A DNA stretch of 64,000 bases from Adiantum capillus-veneris (GCA_014529385.2 CM043958.1:145815234-145879233); one strand, 5' to 3'; counted from the stretch's first letter, positions 1 through 12,250 are shown. Notes: generated by a model from the letters alone, not told the origin. Translations and numbers: made by a program.

Positions 1-385
1 ATCTGAATCTGAAAAAACAGCAAGCTAATTCCTCTCAAAAAAAGCCAGGAAAGCGTCAAACATGGCGCAAAAACGCTCCAACATTGGATCTCAAAACCGG
101 AGCTTTGATACCATGTGAGAGTGAGAGAGGAAGATGGATGGATATGGTTGGAAACAGCGGCAACATATGCACAATCCCTCAGATCCGATGGTGGACAGCA
201 GCAATTTCCAAATGTGAAACCTTCGAGAGCAAACCTGTCGAGGTGATCTCCTAGGTCTGCAATGTACGCACAAAGGGAGAGTTACCTAGGGCAAGAGAGG
301 GTACAGAAGAAGAGAGATCTTGCAAAAAATGCAAAGGCAAACAGAGAGGGATGGCGATCTGGCAAAAACACCAGAGAGAGAAATT

Positions 386-389
<4 letters not shown>
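1..389. other. Unassigned left edge
   Basis: No coding region, RNA gene or element boundary is recognisable here. The stretch runs into a long GA array. Confidence 0.5.

Positions 390-472
<83 letters not shown>
390..472. repeat. (AG)n microsatellite
   Basis: Essentially pure AG dinucleotide array of about 41 units, followed by a short TGAAA-type repeat. It lies just beyond the 3' end of the minus-strand LINE coding region, so it might be the LINE tail; this is not shown. The Arg/Glu and Ser/Leu open frames across it are artefacts of the repeat. Confidence 0.95.
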
Positions 473-476
<4 letters not shown>

Positions 477-775
477 AATGAAATGAAATGTTATATTAAC
501 GTCTTCAAAAGGCCAAAATGACCTATGAGACCAGAGCGTTACAATGTGGTGAATCTGATACAAACTCAGAGTAACAAAATGAAATGACAAAATGATAAAA
601 TAAAAGTACTATGGGATCCTAAACTGGTAAGTGTGAACTAAGCAGCTAGCTGGGATAGCTAAATCACAAGTCACAAGAAATTTAGCATTGGTCGCTGGCG
701 GATCTCATCAATCTCCTCCATGGACAGTAGTCTGACCGGGTGTTGTGCATGTCAGGCCAAAGTGATCCGAATCCT

Positions 776-3700
776 CTAATGTAGCCTCCGTCGATGTTGT
801 GTAGTCCTCCGCAGTCGTGGGCGTCTAGATCTCCCTAGCTTAGTTGCTGGATCGATCAGTGTGCCTCTGGTGTGAGGCGACAAGATCTGCTGTGGTAGTA
901 GCTCCTCTGGGTGTCCAGTGTCTGCTCTAAAGAAGTCTGTGATGTGTCTCTGAGATTGGCTAGCCTCTCCTCTCATCAGGCTCTCTCTGTGTCTGTGCAG
1001 CTCGAGCAGAAACAAACCCAGGCATCTCTGATCCTCGTACCTCATGACTCTGGAGAGTGGTCCAAATCCCTCTCTAAACAAGCAGTGGAAGTGGCCTCGT
1101 ATCTCGTTGTAGACGGGGCATTGGCATGTGTAGTGTAACTCTGTCTCAAGCTCCATGTCACACAGGGTGCATGTCCTGGCCTCTGCTGGCACTACGTTGT
1201 ATCTCCCAGTCTCGATCCGCAGATGATGTGAAGATGTGCGTATCTTGCCAATAGCACCCGTATCCCATGAGACAAGTGGGTGTCCATGTATCTGGGTCTC
1301 GTCACAAAACCGTCCGCCGTAAGCTGGAGAAGATGCTCTCTGTAGAAAGCCATCTTCGTGCCCAACTCTTGTGCTTGCTGTACCCATGTCCTCCTGGTGT
1401 CTAGCTGAGTCAGGTCCTGGCGAATGAGCGTGGTGGTCTCGGACTGTGTAAGAGTCAGAGAGGGTGCATCCAGTGAGTACTGGAAGGGGGGCAATCTGTC
1501 TATACTGAACCCATGTGCCTGGAACCATGACATCATCTCCCCATACCAACATGTTGTGTCCTAACTGTCGAGAGGACTCAAGTGCAAGGTGGGCGTATCT
1601 GTCTCTGGGAAGTTCCCACAAGTGGTGTATGAAGGAAACAGATCTGGTGAGCGCCTCAACTACTGATGGGGGGGCAGCTAGCTCTGCTCGGATAATGGCA
1701 CGTGGTACTGAAGCCTTGGCTCTAATGAGCGGCGAGATCATAGAGACCAGAGGCTTCTCCATGTCCCCCCATCCATCAGTGCGACCTGTTCTCTCGTAAT
1801 GATCCAATGAAGGCCCCCATATCTCAGCTCCATAGAGCAATACAGAAGCCACCAAAGTGTCAAAGAGCCAGAGCTTCGTCCGAGGCTCCTGAAACTCAAC
1901 CTGTGAACACATCCTCTCCAGTCTCCCCAATGCTAAATGGGCTTTGGTCAATCTAGTCTCTGCTGCTCTCCTCAAAGAAAATGTTGGTCCATTAAAAACC
2001 ACTCCAAGGTAAGTGTAAGCATTTGTATATTCCACTGTCTCCTGGCCATATGTGAATGCGGGTGCTGACCTCCTGATCCACTGTGGGGTGGTATTAAATA
2101 CCATGACCTTGGTTTTACCAAGGTAGACAGACAAGCCACTTTCATGGGCAAACCTATGCAAAGTATCCAAGTGACGTTGCATCCCCTCCGGAGAGTCGGA
2201 GATCAACACAATATCATCAGCATATAACAATAGCGGAATGCATGTCCCTGCCAGCGGTGCACCTCTATCACCATCTCTCTCAATGTAGTCAGAAACCTCA
2301 TCCACATACATACCAAATAGAGTAGGAGAGAGCGGGCAGCCCTGCTTCACTCCAATAGTGGAGTGAACCGTTGTAGATAGACCCTCTGAGGTGTGTACAT
2401 GTCCTACTACTGATCTGTACAATACCATGATCCCCCAAATGAGCTCTGTGGGTACTCCCATCTCCTATAATCTGCGCATCAATCTAGCTCTGGGTACTGT
2501 GTCAAATGCTTTGCGGAAGTCCACAAAGCTACAATAGATCCGTCTCCCATGGGATCTACCCTCCTCGATGATGGCCCTGAGTGTCAAGATATGGTCAAGA
2601 GTAGAAAGACCTCTCCTGAACCCTGCCTGCCCAACAGTGCCCATGCCCTCCCTCTCTGCCCATCTACTTAGCTGCTGCTCAAGAATGGATGCGTACAACC
2701 GTGCTAATGTGTGTCCGATCATGATAGTGCGATAATTCCCAGGCTCCATGTCACGAGGACGTGGCAACTGCTAACCTTAGTTGTTGGTTTCTTTCCAATG
2801 ATTTTTGTTTAATTTTTTAGACCCTCTTTTTGAAGTTGCAAATGGTCGGACATTGTATGGCCAATGTGAACGGTAGTTTCACCCGCAGATGGATAGTGGT
2901 CGGCACTGGAATTTGTATAGTAAGAGGATGTCTAGGCTCAGAGCAAGATCATGTAGGTCCCCCCGTCGCACTTAGCAAGTTGGTGGATACTAGGAAGTGA
3001 ACTCAATAAAGGCATAAAGTCAAGGTGGGATCACCAACAGAAAGTATCCAGCAGTTGGGCCACATTGCACTTTTGGATGCGGTCCCAATGAGGATAGATG
3101 GTCAGATGATCAGTGGGGGAGCCCAACGGAAACATCTCCTAAAAATTAGGGAACTGCTATTTTGGGCCGTGAAATGTGTTCACGTCATTACCTTCGATAT
3201 GACCAGGGAAACATTTTATTACTTTGCTGCAAAGTCAATTGATGCACCAGTTGAGAGATTTTTAAGCAGGAAGCCCAATGCGGGGAAATTGCATGTATGA
3301 GTGCCAAGTGGCACTTTTTGGTCAATTTACCAAGTTTGGGAGAAGAGAATTCGTAACTGACTTTTTGGAGCAGTTTTGGAGGTTGATAACTGTGATTTTC
3401 AGCCATTTCTCTCCATTTTGAGCTTCCCATGACTTTACCTAAGACTAAGGAGCTCATTTTCAGCATTGGAAGGCATCAGATGCGTGTTTACAGGGCTGTT
3501 TTGCTGCGTTTTCAGCGATACGCAGGTTTTGGCAGCCATGGAAATCTTCCCCTTTTTGCATCTATTTGTTCACAGATGCATTACAGGTCAAGGGCAGAAG
3601 AGGGGGCGCTTGATTCATGCTGGGGGGATGCTTCATTGAGAGCCTGTCACAGGTTAAGAGCTATGGAGTGCTTCCTTTCCATTCTATGTACAGTGTGGTG

Positions 3701-4956
3701 CCAGGAGTGATGCCCTGCACGCTACACAGTGCTCCCTCTCCCCCCTACGTGCAGTTATGTGATGCCCCACAAGAGGGCTCTTCATTTGACTGATGTACAG
3801 CTGTGTGGGTTCATGCTTTTGTGCTGAGGCAAGAGCCTCCTTGAGGAGGAACAAGGGTAGCTAACTGCTACTCCAAAGCAGGCACCGGTGAGGGTTATAA
3901 CCTCACCGTACAGGTGCATTTTCAGCGCTGCGTATGGGCTGTAAATTGACTGTTTTTCAGCCATACGGATGCCAGAACCATTGGGAATAGTGCCCCACTG
4001 GCAGAGGACAGTTAGGGGACTGTTTGGGGCTGAAAACAGGGAAAAAACCAGTAAATACAGCGTGCTGAATTTACTGTTTTTGGGCAGGAATCAGAGGGTT
4101 TATGCCAGTGGAAGTGAGTTTCAGCAGGGGAATTGGTTTCACGCAAGTTTTGGGGTTGTTATGCTACCGAAATTTGGCCAAATCAAGTGGTATCTAGTTG
4201 GATACGGGTAAAGGATTCCCAGGACTCTACTTTGTAATTTACCCTCTCAAAGAATAAAGAAATACCGAAAGGGGCGCCAATTTTGGGGCCTACAGGTCGT
4301 CGGCGTCTGCTCGGGGCATTCTAGCTTCCGAGCCGTGTGTGTGATTAAGTGTTAATTCCCGTTGCGGTTTCCTTTGCAAAGTGCTGTGTGTGTGTGTCTA
4401 AAGTAAAGAATTTCGGGTGAAAGCCAAAGCCTACCGCCCCACCACGGGCCGGTTTCACTCCATAGGGTCTCCTGACTTGAAGATAGGTACGATCGTAGAT
4501 AGGCTCCAAGTATCAGGCAAGCCCTCACACATGGCACAGTTAAACATAACTGCTAGAAGCTCTGCTAGTAGATCTCTAGCATGCATGAAATGCTCAGCCA
4601 CTAAGCCATCATGATCATATGCTCTCCCAATCCTCATCCTGTCAATGGCCTTCTTCACCATCTCAGCGGTGAAAAAAGCACACATGTGTGAGCATGGATC
4701 GGTTGGCTCGGGGAGGGGCTGTTGTCCAGAAACTGTGTACAAAGATGATGCGTACCGACCCCATATCTCTGTAGAGGTAAAGGGGGGGGGGGGGGGACTG
4801 CTCATGAAAGAGCCGCCATGCCTCACATGAGTCTTGACTCAAGAATAGCTGGTATAGATCTTGCTCTAGTCGAGCCAAAAATGCCCTCTTCTTCCGTCGC
4901 ACTAGGCGTCGGAAGTCAATCTGTGACTGTCTGTGAGTGATGTCCCCCAAAAGCAC
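776..4956 (-). pseudogene. LINE reverse transcriptase (ORF2 C-terminal half), broken
   Basis: Domain order on the minus strand: an RT N-terminal part with DHDGL and a VPIFKSGDPM motif (4826-4463). After the nested LTR come PGNYRTI, QAGFRRGLSTLDHI and motif A (VDFRKAFDTV), then motif B (GVKQGCPLSP), motif C (LLYADDIVLIS, with the catalytic DD) and motif E (YLGVVF). Near the C-terminus is a zf-RVT type finger (CTLC, then HYTCQC). Breaks: a frame change at a G15 run (4782-4796), a TAG at 2465-2467, a stop near 4,975, and what looks like a pair of compensating shifts between about 1240 and 1535, where the other frame reads more naturally. It would copy LINE RNA by target-primed reverse transcription; this copy cannot. 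Confidence 0.85.
2749..4457. mobile_element. Solo LTR nested in the LINE RT domain
   Basis: The insert begins TGTCACGAGG and ends CCGGTTTCA, so it has canonical TG...CA ends, and is flanked by a perfect 5-bp target duplication CTCCA (2744-2748 and 4458-4462). Removing the insert and one CTCCA joins the LINE frame exactly at the motif GDPME/PGNYRT. Only one copy of the 1,709-bp sequence is seen, with no gag-pol, which fits a solo LTR left by LTR-LTR recombination. AATAAA signals at about 3,005 and 4,253 suggest plus orientation. Open frames inside it look non-coding. Confidence 0.88.
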
Positions 4957-5121
4957 TTCCCTCTGAAGTCTAGCTCAAGTCTGACGGCATTTCTCATCAT
5001 ACCAGCTGTTCTGAGGCATGCTCCCAGAACGACGTCTCTGCTCAGGCTGTGTGTGTGGGTATGCCTCTACTGCAGCATCGTGTAATGTCTGTGTCAGTAT
5101 AGTAGTAAGCTCCTCCAAAGG

Positions 5122-6066
5122 TCACCCTGGCTCCTCAGTGGATAGGCATCTGTAAATCCCGTCTATGTATACAGAATCCGTCTCCCGCGTGAAGGTGTAG
5201 CGAGTAGGGGATGCTACCCGTGGAATGTGTGCTACATTGAATTGGAAAGAGATGGTCAGCGACACAATAGCATGATCCACTGCCACCCCAACAGGTCTAG
5301 GCCCAACTATGAGATCCTGTATACTAGATATGAGGCTCGACTGTGCCATGACATAATCCACCGTGCTGGCTCCATGTCTGTGTGGAAAGCATGTGAAGCC
5401 TCCTGCAGCGGAAAATTTGTGTAGGCCATTCAAGATGGCCAATCCATGTGCAGTCCCCATGTCTATCAAGTGTCGTCCATACTGAGTATGTTCCCCATCC
5501 TGTGATATTTTGGATAGGCCTATCTCATCAATATCCAGCTCTCTCAACAACTCCTCTAAAGTATCATAAAATACCGTCTGATGATGGGCAGTCCTAGCAT
5601 TGAAGTCCCCTAGAATGATAATGTCGCCATCTCTAGAGAATTCCCATATGTCATCATCCAAAATAAAGAAGGGGGACTGTCCTCTAGGTGGTGCATATAC
5701 TGACGTACTCGGGAGAAAGTAGCAAATGGCAATGTAAAGATATCTACCAGTCTCTGCTCTCAATCTCATCCACATGTACCTAGCTTGCTCATCCCTACGA
5801 GCTATATGTATCAATGACTGCAACTCCTCCCTGAATAACACTGCCACTCCTCCTGAGCCCCGCCCTCTGTGCTCTGATCGTGTCTCATGTCTACAAACTG
5901 TCTCCCATCTGTAACCACTAATGTGAGGCATAGACTACCCATGTGCGTGATGCGTCTCAGAGTAGAAAATGATGTCTCGCCCGGTAAAACTCTCCTCAAA
6001 AGCACCCACATCAAGACGCATAGATCCATTACAGTTCCAGGTAGCAACTTTGAGTGTGGTCCCATA
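5122..6066 (-). pseudogene. LINE endonuclease domain (EEP family), broken
   Basis: The minus strand reads VATWNCNGSMRLD at the start of the domain, then YSETH with the catalytic Glu, FREEL, YLYIAICYFLPS, GDFNART, VDYVMAQSSL and a terminal DHAIVSLTI. These are the conserved blocks of the APE-type nuclease that nicks target DNA for LINE insertion. A TAG near 5,933 interrupts the frame just after the SETH block, and a TGA at 5119-5121 ends it before the RT. The ORF1 stop at 6079 lies very close upstream, as in other plant LINEs. Confidence 0.85.
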
Positions 6067-6078
6067 GGCCTCACACCG

Positions 6079-6903
6079 TCATGTGGGGCATGGCTCCAAT
6101 ATCACCACTCTTCCATCTCGGTAAAAAGCAATCTTACCTTTTTCCCTTGCCGCTCTAATCTCTGGCATTACTTCCTGCATGTGGGCAACCTATGAGAGGG
6201 TAAGGTCTTCGCTTCCATGGAGGGAAAGCGAAGGATGAGTGCCCTTTCTTTCGAGGTTTCCCCCTTGCTCCCATTTTTCTTGTTGCCCACTCTCCGAGCT
6301 CTTGAGTGCGTCGACTGATGAACCCCCATCAAAGCCATGAGTTCTTTTACCTCTTCGTCTACATTATCTTTGTCTTTAAGGCCGCAAATTCTCACATGTA
6401 GAGAGCGTACACGTTTTCTTTGCTCCTCTTCCAGTGTCAGGTTGATAATGGTGGGTGTGGATGTTGTTTCCTTGCTTTTCCCTTTCTTGGCAACCTCAAT
6501 CCATTTCTCAGCCTCATCTGCTTTCTGTTGAGTCTTTGTAATAACGTCCACCCAAGAAGTCGTCATTTCTTTATGTTGCTCTTCCCCTTCTTTGATGGCT
6601 CGCACTTGCTCTTTGATAGTGTTGAGTTCTTCTATCACAAAGGGTTGCAATTCTCCCTCTTCAAGTGTTTCGTGATCGTGCATCAGCGAGCTCCTTCTTG
6701 AGTGACGCAGTCTCTTCATCTTGGGCCGTCATCCGATCTCCCATTGCCGCGATCTTGCTTTCTTGGGCTGAAACGCGATCTTCGAGCATTTTTATTGTCG
6801 CTAATAGGTGGCGGTTGATCTTGTTAATGATTTTGGTCATTTCTTCTTTGCACTTTTGAACTGCATCTTCCAAGGGGTCGGCATTATCATTTTGCTTCCT
6901 CAT
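6079..6903 (-). pseudogene. LINE ORF1 (L1-type RNA-binding protein), frameshifted
   Basis: I chose the ATG at 6903 (MRKQNDNADPLED). The N-terminal part is rich in heptad-like Leu/Ile/Met and is probably a coiled coil. After a frame change around 6,680 the central part reads LHVRICGLKD and ALILRFPS, matching the RRM-like part of L1 ORF1p (Transposase_22). A second frame change near 6,195 leads to a C-terminal block, VMPEIRAAREKGKIAFYRDG, typical of this domain, ending at TGA 6079-6081. It would package LINE RNA; here it is a relic. Confidence 0.75.
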
Positions 6904-7198
6904 GTTTGATCGGTGCCAAAAACGAGAAAAAATTGACCTACACGCACGCATGTTCCACACTAAGCATACATGGCGTATTTCCTGCAATTTCTGCAAAATA
7001 CGACCAAAGCGACAAAAAACCCGTTTTATATAATTTCTGCAATTTTCTGCCAATTCTGCAATTTTTGAATTTCTGCAGTTACTGAATTTCCTGTAAATCC
7101 TCTGAATTCTGTAATTGTCCGGAAAAACGGCAAAATTTTGAAGCCCTGTGATTTCTGATTTTTGGCAGACTGTCTACTGCTGCTACTGTACCTGCGGG

Positions 7199-7335
7199 TT
7201 TTTTTTTTTGGGGGGGGGGGGGGGGGTCTGTGGGCAGCGCGCAGTTACCACAGGAGGGCTACGCGCATGTGCAACAGCGGGTCAGCGCGCAGCTTCTTCA
7301 ACAAGAGGGCAGCACGCAGAGGGTTGCAGCAGCGC

Positions 7336-7392
<57 letters not shown>
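7199..7392. repeat. T11-G17 run followed by a (GA)n array
   Basis: T run at 7199-7209 joined to a G run at 7210-7226, then a GC-rich stretch with repeated GCGCAG, then a GA array at about 7338-7392. The G17 run could form a quadruplex. Open frames through here are low-complexity. Confidence 0.9.
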
Positions 7393-7395
<3 letters not shown>

Positions 7396-8204
7396 GGAGA
7401 GCAATGTCTGTGATGATCACTGAATTGATACAATGTGGATTAAGAACAAGGGGGTGGGGTCCCTATATAGGGACTCCCAGATTTTACCCTACTCTCATCC
7501 CAATAGCTGGGTATTGGGGAAAATCCCCCCAACCTGGAGACACCAAGAGCCCAACTATATGACACTGCAAGCAAAACAAGGTGCGCAAAACAACTGCAAG
7601 AACATGCCGATAATGAGCAAACTATCTCACATAGGCCGAGCACAGCCACAAAACAGCCCTCACTCCCTATGATCAACCCCTGGGAGAAACTAGGGCACTA
7701 GCAACCTTGCCAGGACCGGTCTGGAGGGTGGAGCACCATTCAATGATGCAATACATTCACTACAGTTTGGGCATAATGATCTGCCATTGTAGAGTGGTTT
7801 GTATCAGTAATCTCCTGGATGGGTTCTTGCAAGTGTTTGACGACTGAAAGTTCCACTTGGTGAGCTGTTTGCTGAAATATTATCAATTGAGATTATGTGT
7901 GTCCTCCCTCCTCTGTCCTTGTCAATGGATTATCTACAGTTGTTTCATGCAAAGATGGGATAGTAATAGTTATTTTTCTCTACTTCCGAATGAAAATGTC
8001 TTTATATGATTCAGGCTGTTTCAGTGTTTTCCTGAAAATGTTGTGCTTGTTCTTTTGATTTGGCTTCCCATTGTGACTCCCAAGCTATTTATTTGTTTTT
8101 GTATGTGATCTAAAAAGGGTGTCAATTGCTAATTTTTTCCATTCATCCAGCATCTTTGCTCTTTTCATCTTTATTGTTCTCTCATTTTGGTTTGATTTTG
8201 GCAG
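7393..8204. other. Unassigned interval
   Basis: No gene recognised. It contains a short palindrome around 7,460 (TCCCTATATAGGGA). The last 40 bases are pyrimidine-rich and end TTTTGGCAG, a good splice acceptor for the exon candidate that follows. Confidence 0.4.
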
Positions 8205-8280
8205 AGCTGAAAAACTGAAGCCTAAAGAACTTGAGAAGCAACCGGCAGAGAAAAGTGCTCCTAAGGATGACAAGGCCTAG
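8205..8280 (+). CDS. Candidate terminal exon of an unidentified gene
   Basis: A strong 3' splice site (T-rich tract then GCAG) precedes a 76-nt open stretch that ends in TAG and encodes a lysine-rich, charged C-terminus (AEKLKPKELEKQ, then a short tail ending DDKA). The following 800 bases are T-rich and look like 3' UTR or intron. No upstream exon was found in the window, so this is either an orphan exon cut off by insertions or a chance match. Product unknown. Confidence 0.3.
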
Positions 8281-9116
8281 TTAATAGGTATTTTTTCTTT
8301 TGTTCTTTTGTGGGTCCCCAAGGAAAATACCCCTATTGTTACCTTATCAAGGGCTTGTAGATGTAAAAGATAGAAACTGTTCTGACAATTTTGAGAGTGT
8401 TTGTGGATAACACTATCTTGTGGCTAAGATGGTCTTCTGTGTAATCAATATTGAAGAGAGCTTGTTCCAAATACTGAGAACCAACATGTTTCATTTAATG
8501 GGTTCTAATGTTGTGCTACTTTTATGAGGATGAGCTTGTTATCTCAACGCAATAATGCTCGTTTATAGCACAGCTTGTGGACAGAAACTGGCGTTTCTTT
8601 GGCAGCATTAATGTAAGTTTTGCATGTAATTGTTTGCTACTTTGCCACGGACTGTTAAAGAACGAGGTGTGAAACATTGTTTGTTCATTTTTGTGAGGTT
8701 TTGCTTGTATCATAGTTTCTTGCTTCTGCTTCTGATATGTTGTGAAAGTGTTTTTTATTCGTGTTAATCATTCCTGCTCTTTGGGGAGTACTTGTTGAAA
8801 ATAGGGTTGCTTGGGTCTGGGTGCCTCTTGATATGGAAAATTCTTGACTGCTCAGATTCATTTTGCATTGTAGTTTATTTAGCTGTGGCTGTAGTGAAGC
8901 TGTCTTTTCCATCTTCTGTTGTTTCTGGCCCTTTGTTTCTTTTGACTGTAAATGAACTTACTTGGGTTTCTAGCAAAAAGAGAGGTGAATTTTGTATAAG
9001 ATACATGCTAATGCTTAAGTTCTTGTTTCTTTCCTCCTCTTTCTCTTTGATCTTTGTTTGTTCTGGTCTCCTCTTTTTTCGTCTTCTCTCTCTTCTTTCT
9101 TCTCCTCTCTTGTAAT

Positions 9117-9436
9117 TTCTTTGAGCCTACCTTCTATATTTCTAATTCCTTCTGACAATTTGCTACATTTTCTCCAAAAGTTTCTAATTTCGGTAAGGTG
9201 TACATAATTTTCCCAACTCCCCCAAATTGGCAATGCCCGTAACAACCATACACAAAGTATGCAAACCATACACAGGTACTTTCTTTGAGGCCACCTGTTA
9301 TATTTCTAATTCCTTCTCTTGGACAATTTGCTACATTTTCTCCAACAGCTTCTACTTTCGTTAAGGAGTTCAATTTTTTTCCAACTCCCCCAAATTGGCA
9401 ATGCCCGTAACAACCATACACAAAAGTATGCAATCA
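9117..9436. repeat. Tandem duplication, period 164 bp
   Basis: Two adjacent copies (9117-9280 and 9281-about 9436) share the blocks TATTTCTAATTCCTTCT, CCAACTCCCCCAAATTGGCA and ATGCCCGTAACAACCATACA. The second copy has small indels. Minus-strand frames repeat the same peptide, but this reflects the DNA duplication and nothing marks a gene. Confidence 0.9.
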
Positions 9437-11130
9437 ATGATCAGATAATGAAATTACTGGTCTCTTCTTGGACAGAGACTACATGAGTCTTGCCCATAAA
9501 AAGGGTTGTCTCCCAAAAGTGTATTGAGAGGAAGGTTTGGGTAAAACATCCATTGCATTTTTGGAGCTACTCCAAGTTAGTGTTTTGTGTAGATTGACAC
9601 CTGTCCCTCAGCTTTGAATCCATTAGTCTAACATTATTTGTAGGGTTGGTAACTTCATCATGATCTATTTCTTTACATCAATGATATTTGTTAAAATCTC
9701 TTTTAACCTACATTGTCAATTAGCATGTGGTTCAATAAATTCCTATGTGATGATAATGTCTCCTATGAATGACAGGAGCTTGATCGGTACTTGTTGAAGC
9801 GAAGAAAAGTTTTTGATATCTATGTTGCTATGTAGACACTTCGGTAACTATCAACTTTGGGATAGCTACTGACGAAACACCTTGTGGTTTTCCGATAGCT
9901 ACTAACAAAATTGTGTTCCTATTATTAATCAAGCCCAATTAGTCTTCTTTGCAGCTCGCTACCGTCATTGACGCAATAGGGAGAACCACTTTCATTTAAT
10001 GAGGGTTATGACCTTAGAGGTAGACCTATCAGTTAGAATAATAGCTTGCAACAATCACTCTTTTGGTATCTTCCAAATGTTTGATGCATGGTGAGGCTAG
10101 CTACTTGCCACTATGCATCCATGATGGTAGCTACCATGAAATTTGTGGTGTGATTTGAACTTGTGATAGCTACTTGTTTCTTTGGCATGACAACTATCAC
10201 CCACATAAAGATGCATGATGGAATGATGCATAATAATCGATGTTTCAATGGAGACAACGTCACAAAAAATTGGTGACCTGCCTCTTACAATGCAGAAAAG
10301 AGAGCTTCAAAATTGGGAAGATCTAAGAATGCTTTTGATACTTGTGTGGTCATAGCTCGTAAAGAGTAAGCAATATTGAAGAAAGACTTTGCAAAGAATC
10401 TTTTTTTTTTTTTTTTGGTGGGGGGGGGGAGGAGGGGAGGATTGAGAGTGCATGGTAATCCCTAAGTAGAAGAGGGAGAGGGAGAGCACAAAAAGATATC
10501 ACAAGGATAGATCTCTACTTGAAATTTTTTGTCAAGTGTGAAGTATGGGTGCAATGATTCTTCTAGCTTAGAGCCAAGATTTATATGAAAGCTAAAAACA
10601 TTTTTGAGAAGAAAGAATCCATAGTTGAACAATGGTACATATCCTACCACTTGTTAGAGGATTGCATCCTTGAGATCTATAAGCCAAATAGCCTGTAGCT
10701 AGTAGATTGAATGTGCTAAGGAGTAGAATGGACTAGAGCAATAATGCCATGCAAAGGTCAACCCAAACATAAATAAACTTGAAGGGAGCATCAACCAATT
10801 CAACCATCAATGTTAGCGGACCTTACGTGAAATCTTTGTGTTAAGTAAAAGAAAAGGGGAAGGAAACCAAGAATAAGGACAAGGGTGACTAACCATGAGG
10901 AAGTGAAAGGGGTTTAGGATGGCCTCTTTATTGGGTAGTTTAAGGAAATGCTTAAGGCTTCACTTTGACCAAACCTAGAGTGGTGAGGGCAAAGGTCTAG
11001 GATGGGCCTAGAGAAAAAGGATTTTTCTATTTCTTGACTTTTAAAATAGGCATATTCTACTAGAAAGTGAGGTGGGTAACTCTTTTGTTAAGTTTATATT
11101 TTTGGAGTTTGTATTTTCCTTTTCCCACCC

Positions 11131-11133
<3 letters not shown>
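9437..11133. other. Unassigned AT-rich interval
   Basis: No gene found. A T16 run followed by a G-rich run lies at 10401-10440. The phrase GATAGCTACT recurs around 9,860-10,170, suggesting old low-copy repeats. Confidence 0.4.

Positions 11134-11182
<49 letters not shown>
11134..11182. repeat. (CT)n microsatellite
   Basis: CT dinucleotide array of about 24 units. Confidence 0.95.
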
Positions 11183-11185
<3 letters not shown>

Positions 11186-12027
11186 CACCCTTGAACATCC
11201 AAGAAAATTTAAAGATGTATTATTAGCATTCTCTCTCTCTTCTTTCAACAACTTCATCAAGGCCTCTCTCGTTGCTCCCTCTGCTTCTTCCACCATAGCC
11301 AGTAACATCTGCTTGGCATGCTTGTAGAAAGTGCAATCTGTATCGCCATCTCCACCTTCAAATCCCAATTATATTGGAATAATACTTTATGTGTTCAAGG
11401 TCACATAGAGTGTCATCCAATAAGTTGCCGCCACTAGACATTACCAACATGCCAAAAATATCTTGAGTTCATGATGATTTAGTGCCCCATTATTCAACCT
11501 TGCGATTGGGTACATCCAATCTCAATACTGAAGATCATCTATATAGTGTTGGGTGGAAAGTATCTGCAATATGGAGTGGCTCAATAAAAGAATTGTTTGA
11601 TCTTGATAGCTTTCGGGTGTGCTAGTTTTTCAACTCCTCCTTAAACCTTGTCTCAAACTTGTTAGATCTTAAAAATAAAATAAGGCTAATTTAGAACTAA
11701 ATAATGTTCTTTTTTGCAAGAGATACGTTTCGCACATGTTTCATATTTACCTAGCATGTACAGTTGATTGGAGATTTTGAGTAGTCAAGGAATTGAGTGC
11801 TCACATTCAACGTAAAGTAGTCTACTTAAAACACACTTGGCTTGGAGGTAGGAGGAAAAAGAGCAATGTTTTGCATGAGATGTTCAATTGTTTCTATTGA
11901 TTTTTGGCAGAAAGAGAGAAGAGGGAGTCTCAAGTAAAATGTAGTCTAAGATGTAGGATTAGTAAAGTGATTAAGCTAAGGCTATGGCAAATGTATCCTA
12001 CCTCAAGTGAAAGAGATTAATTTTAAT

Positions 12028-12250
12028 TGGATGCAAACTAGGTGACAAAGTTAAAAATGAGGGGGAGAAAATTGACTACTTATTTGTAATCACGACCCAC
12101 TCTGATGTAAACTTACGTAGTAAATTGAGTATAGTAAATGGATGCAACCAAGATGACAAAGTTAAAAATGAGGGGCAATAAATTGACTACTTATTTGTAA
12201 TTACGTCCCACTCCAATGTAAACTTACGTAGTAAATTGAGCATAGTAATT
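12028..12250. repeat. Tandem duplication, period 111 bp
   Basis: Two copies start TGGATGCAA at 12028 and 12139 and share GACAAAGTTAAAAATGAGG, TTGACTACTTATTTGTAAT and AAACTTACGTAGTAAATTGA. Identity is high, with scattered substitutions. Confidence 0.92.

Larger units (their letters stand above)
776..6903 (-). mobile_element. Decayed LINE (non-LTR retrotransposon) split by a nested LTR
   Basis: On the minus strand the order is coiled-coil ORF1 (6903 to 6079), AP-type endonuclease (6066 to 5122) and reverse transcriptase with a C-terminal zinc finger (4956 to 776). This is the ORF1-ORF2 layout of L1-like plant LINEs. The element carries several in-frame stops and frameshifts and a solo LTR (2749-4457) in the RT domain, so it is not functional. 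No poly-A tail or target duplication was identified; the 3' end probably lies between 480 and 776, and the 5' end beyond about 7,000. Confidence 0.85.

Noticed and set aside
262-590. Arg/Glu-repeat and Ser/Leu-repeat open frames over GA/CT arrays, also at 7148-7562, 11060-11368, 12464-12830, 23040-23255, 29368-29605, 29718-30038, 37282-37626, 37952-38308, 58220-58513
   Set aside because: Simple-repeat translations open in several frames and on both strands; no domain or start context. The non-repeat part of 11368-11183 is protein-like but lacks an ATG.
1192-1536. Separate gene on the minus strand
   Set aside because: Its translation continues the LINE protein better than the main frame does, so it is best seen as part of the frameshifted LINE.
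3025-4211. Open frames inside the solo LTR
   Set aside because: Short, overlapping on both strands, and inside an LTR with clean borders.
8792-9115. 107-codon hydrophobic frame
   Set aside because: T-rich DNA gives hydrophobic codons by chance; no motif and no homology recalled.
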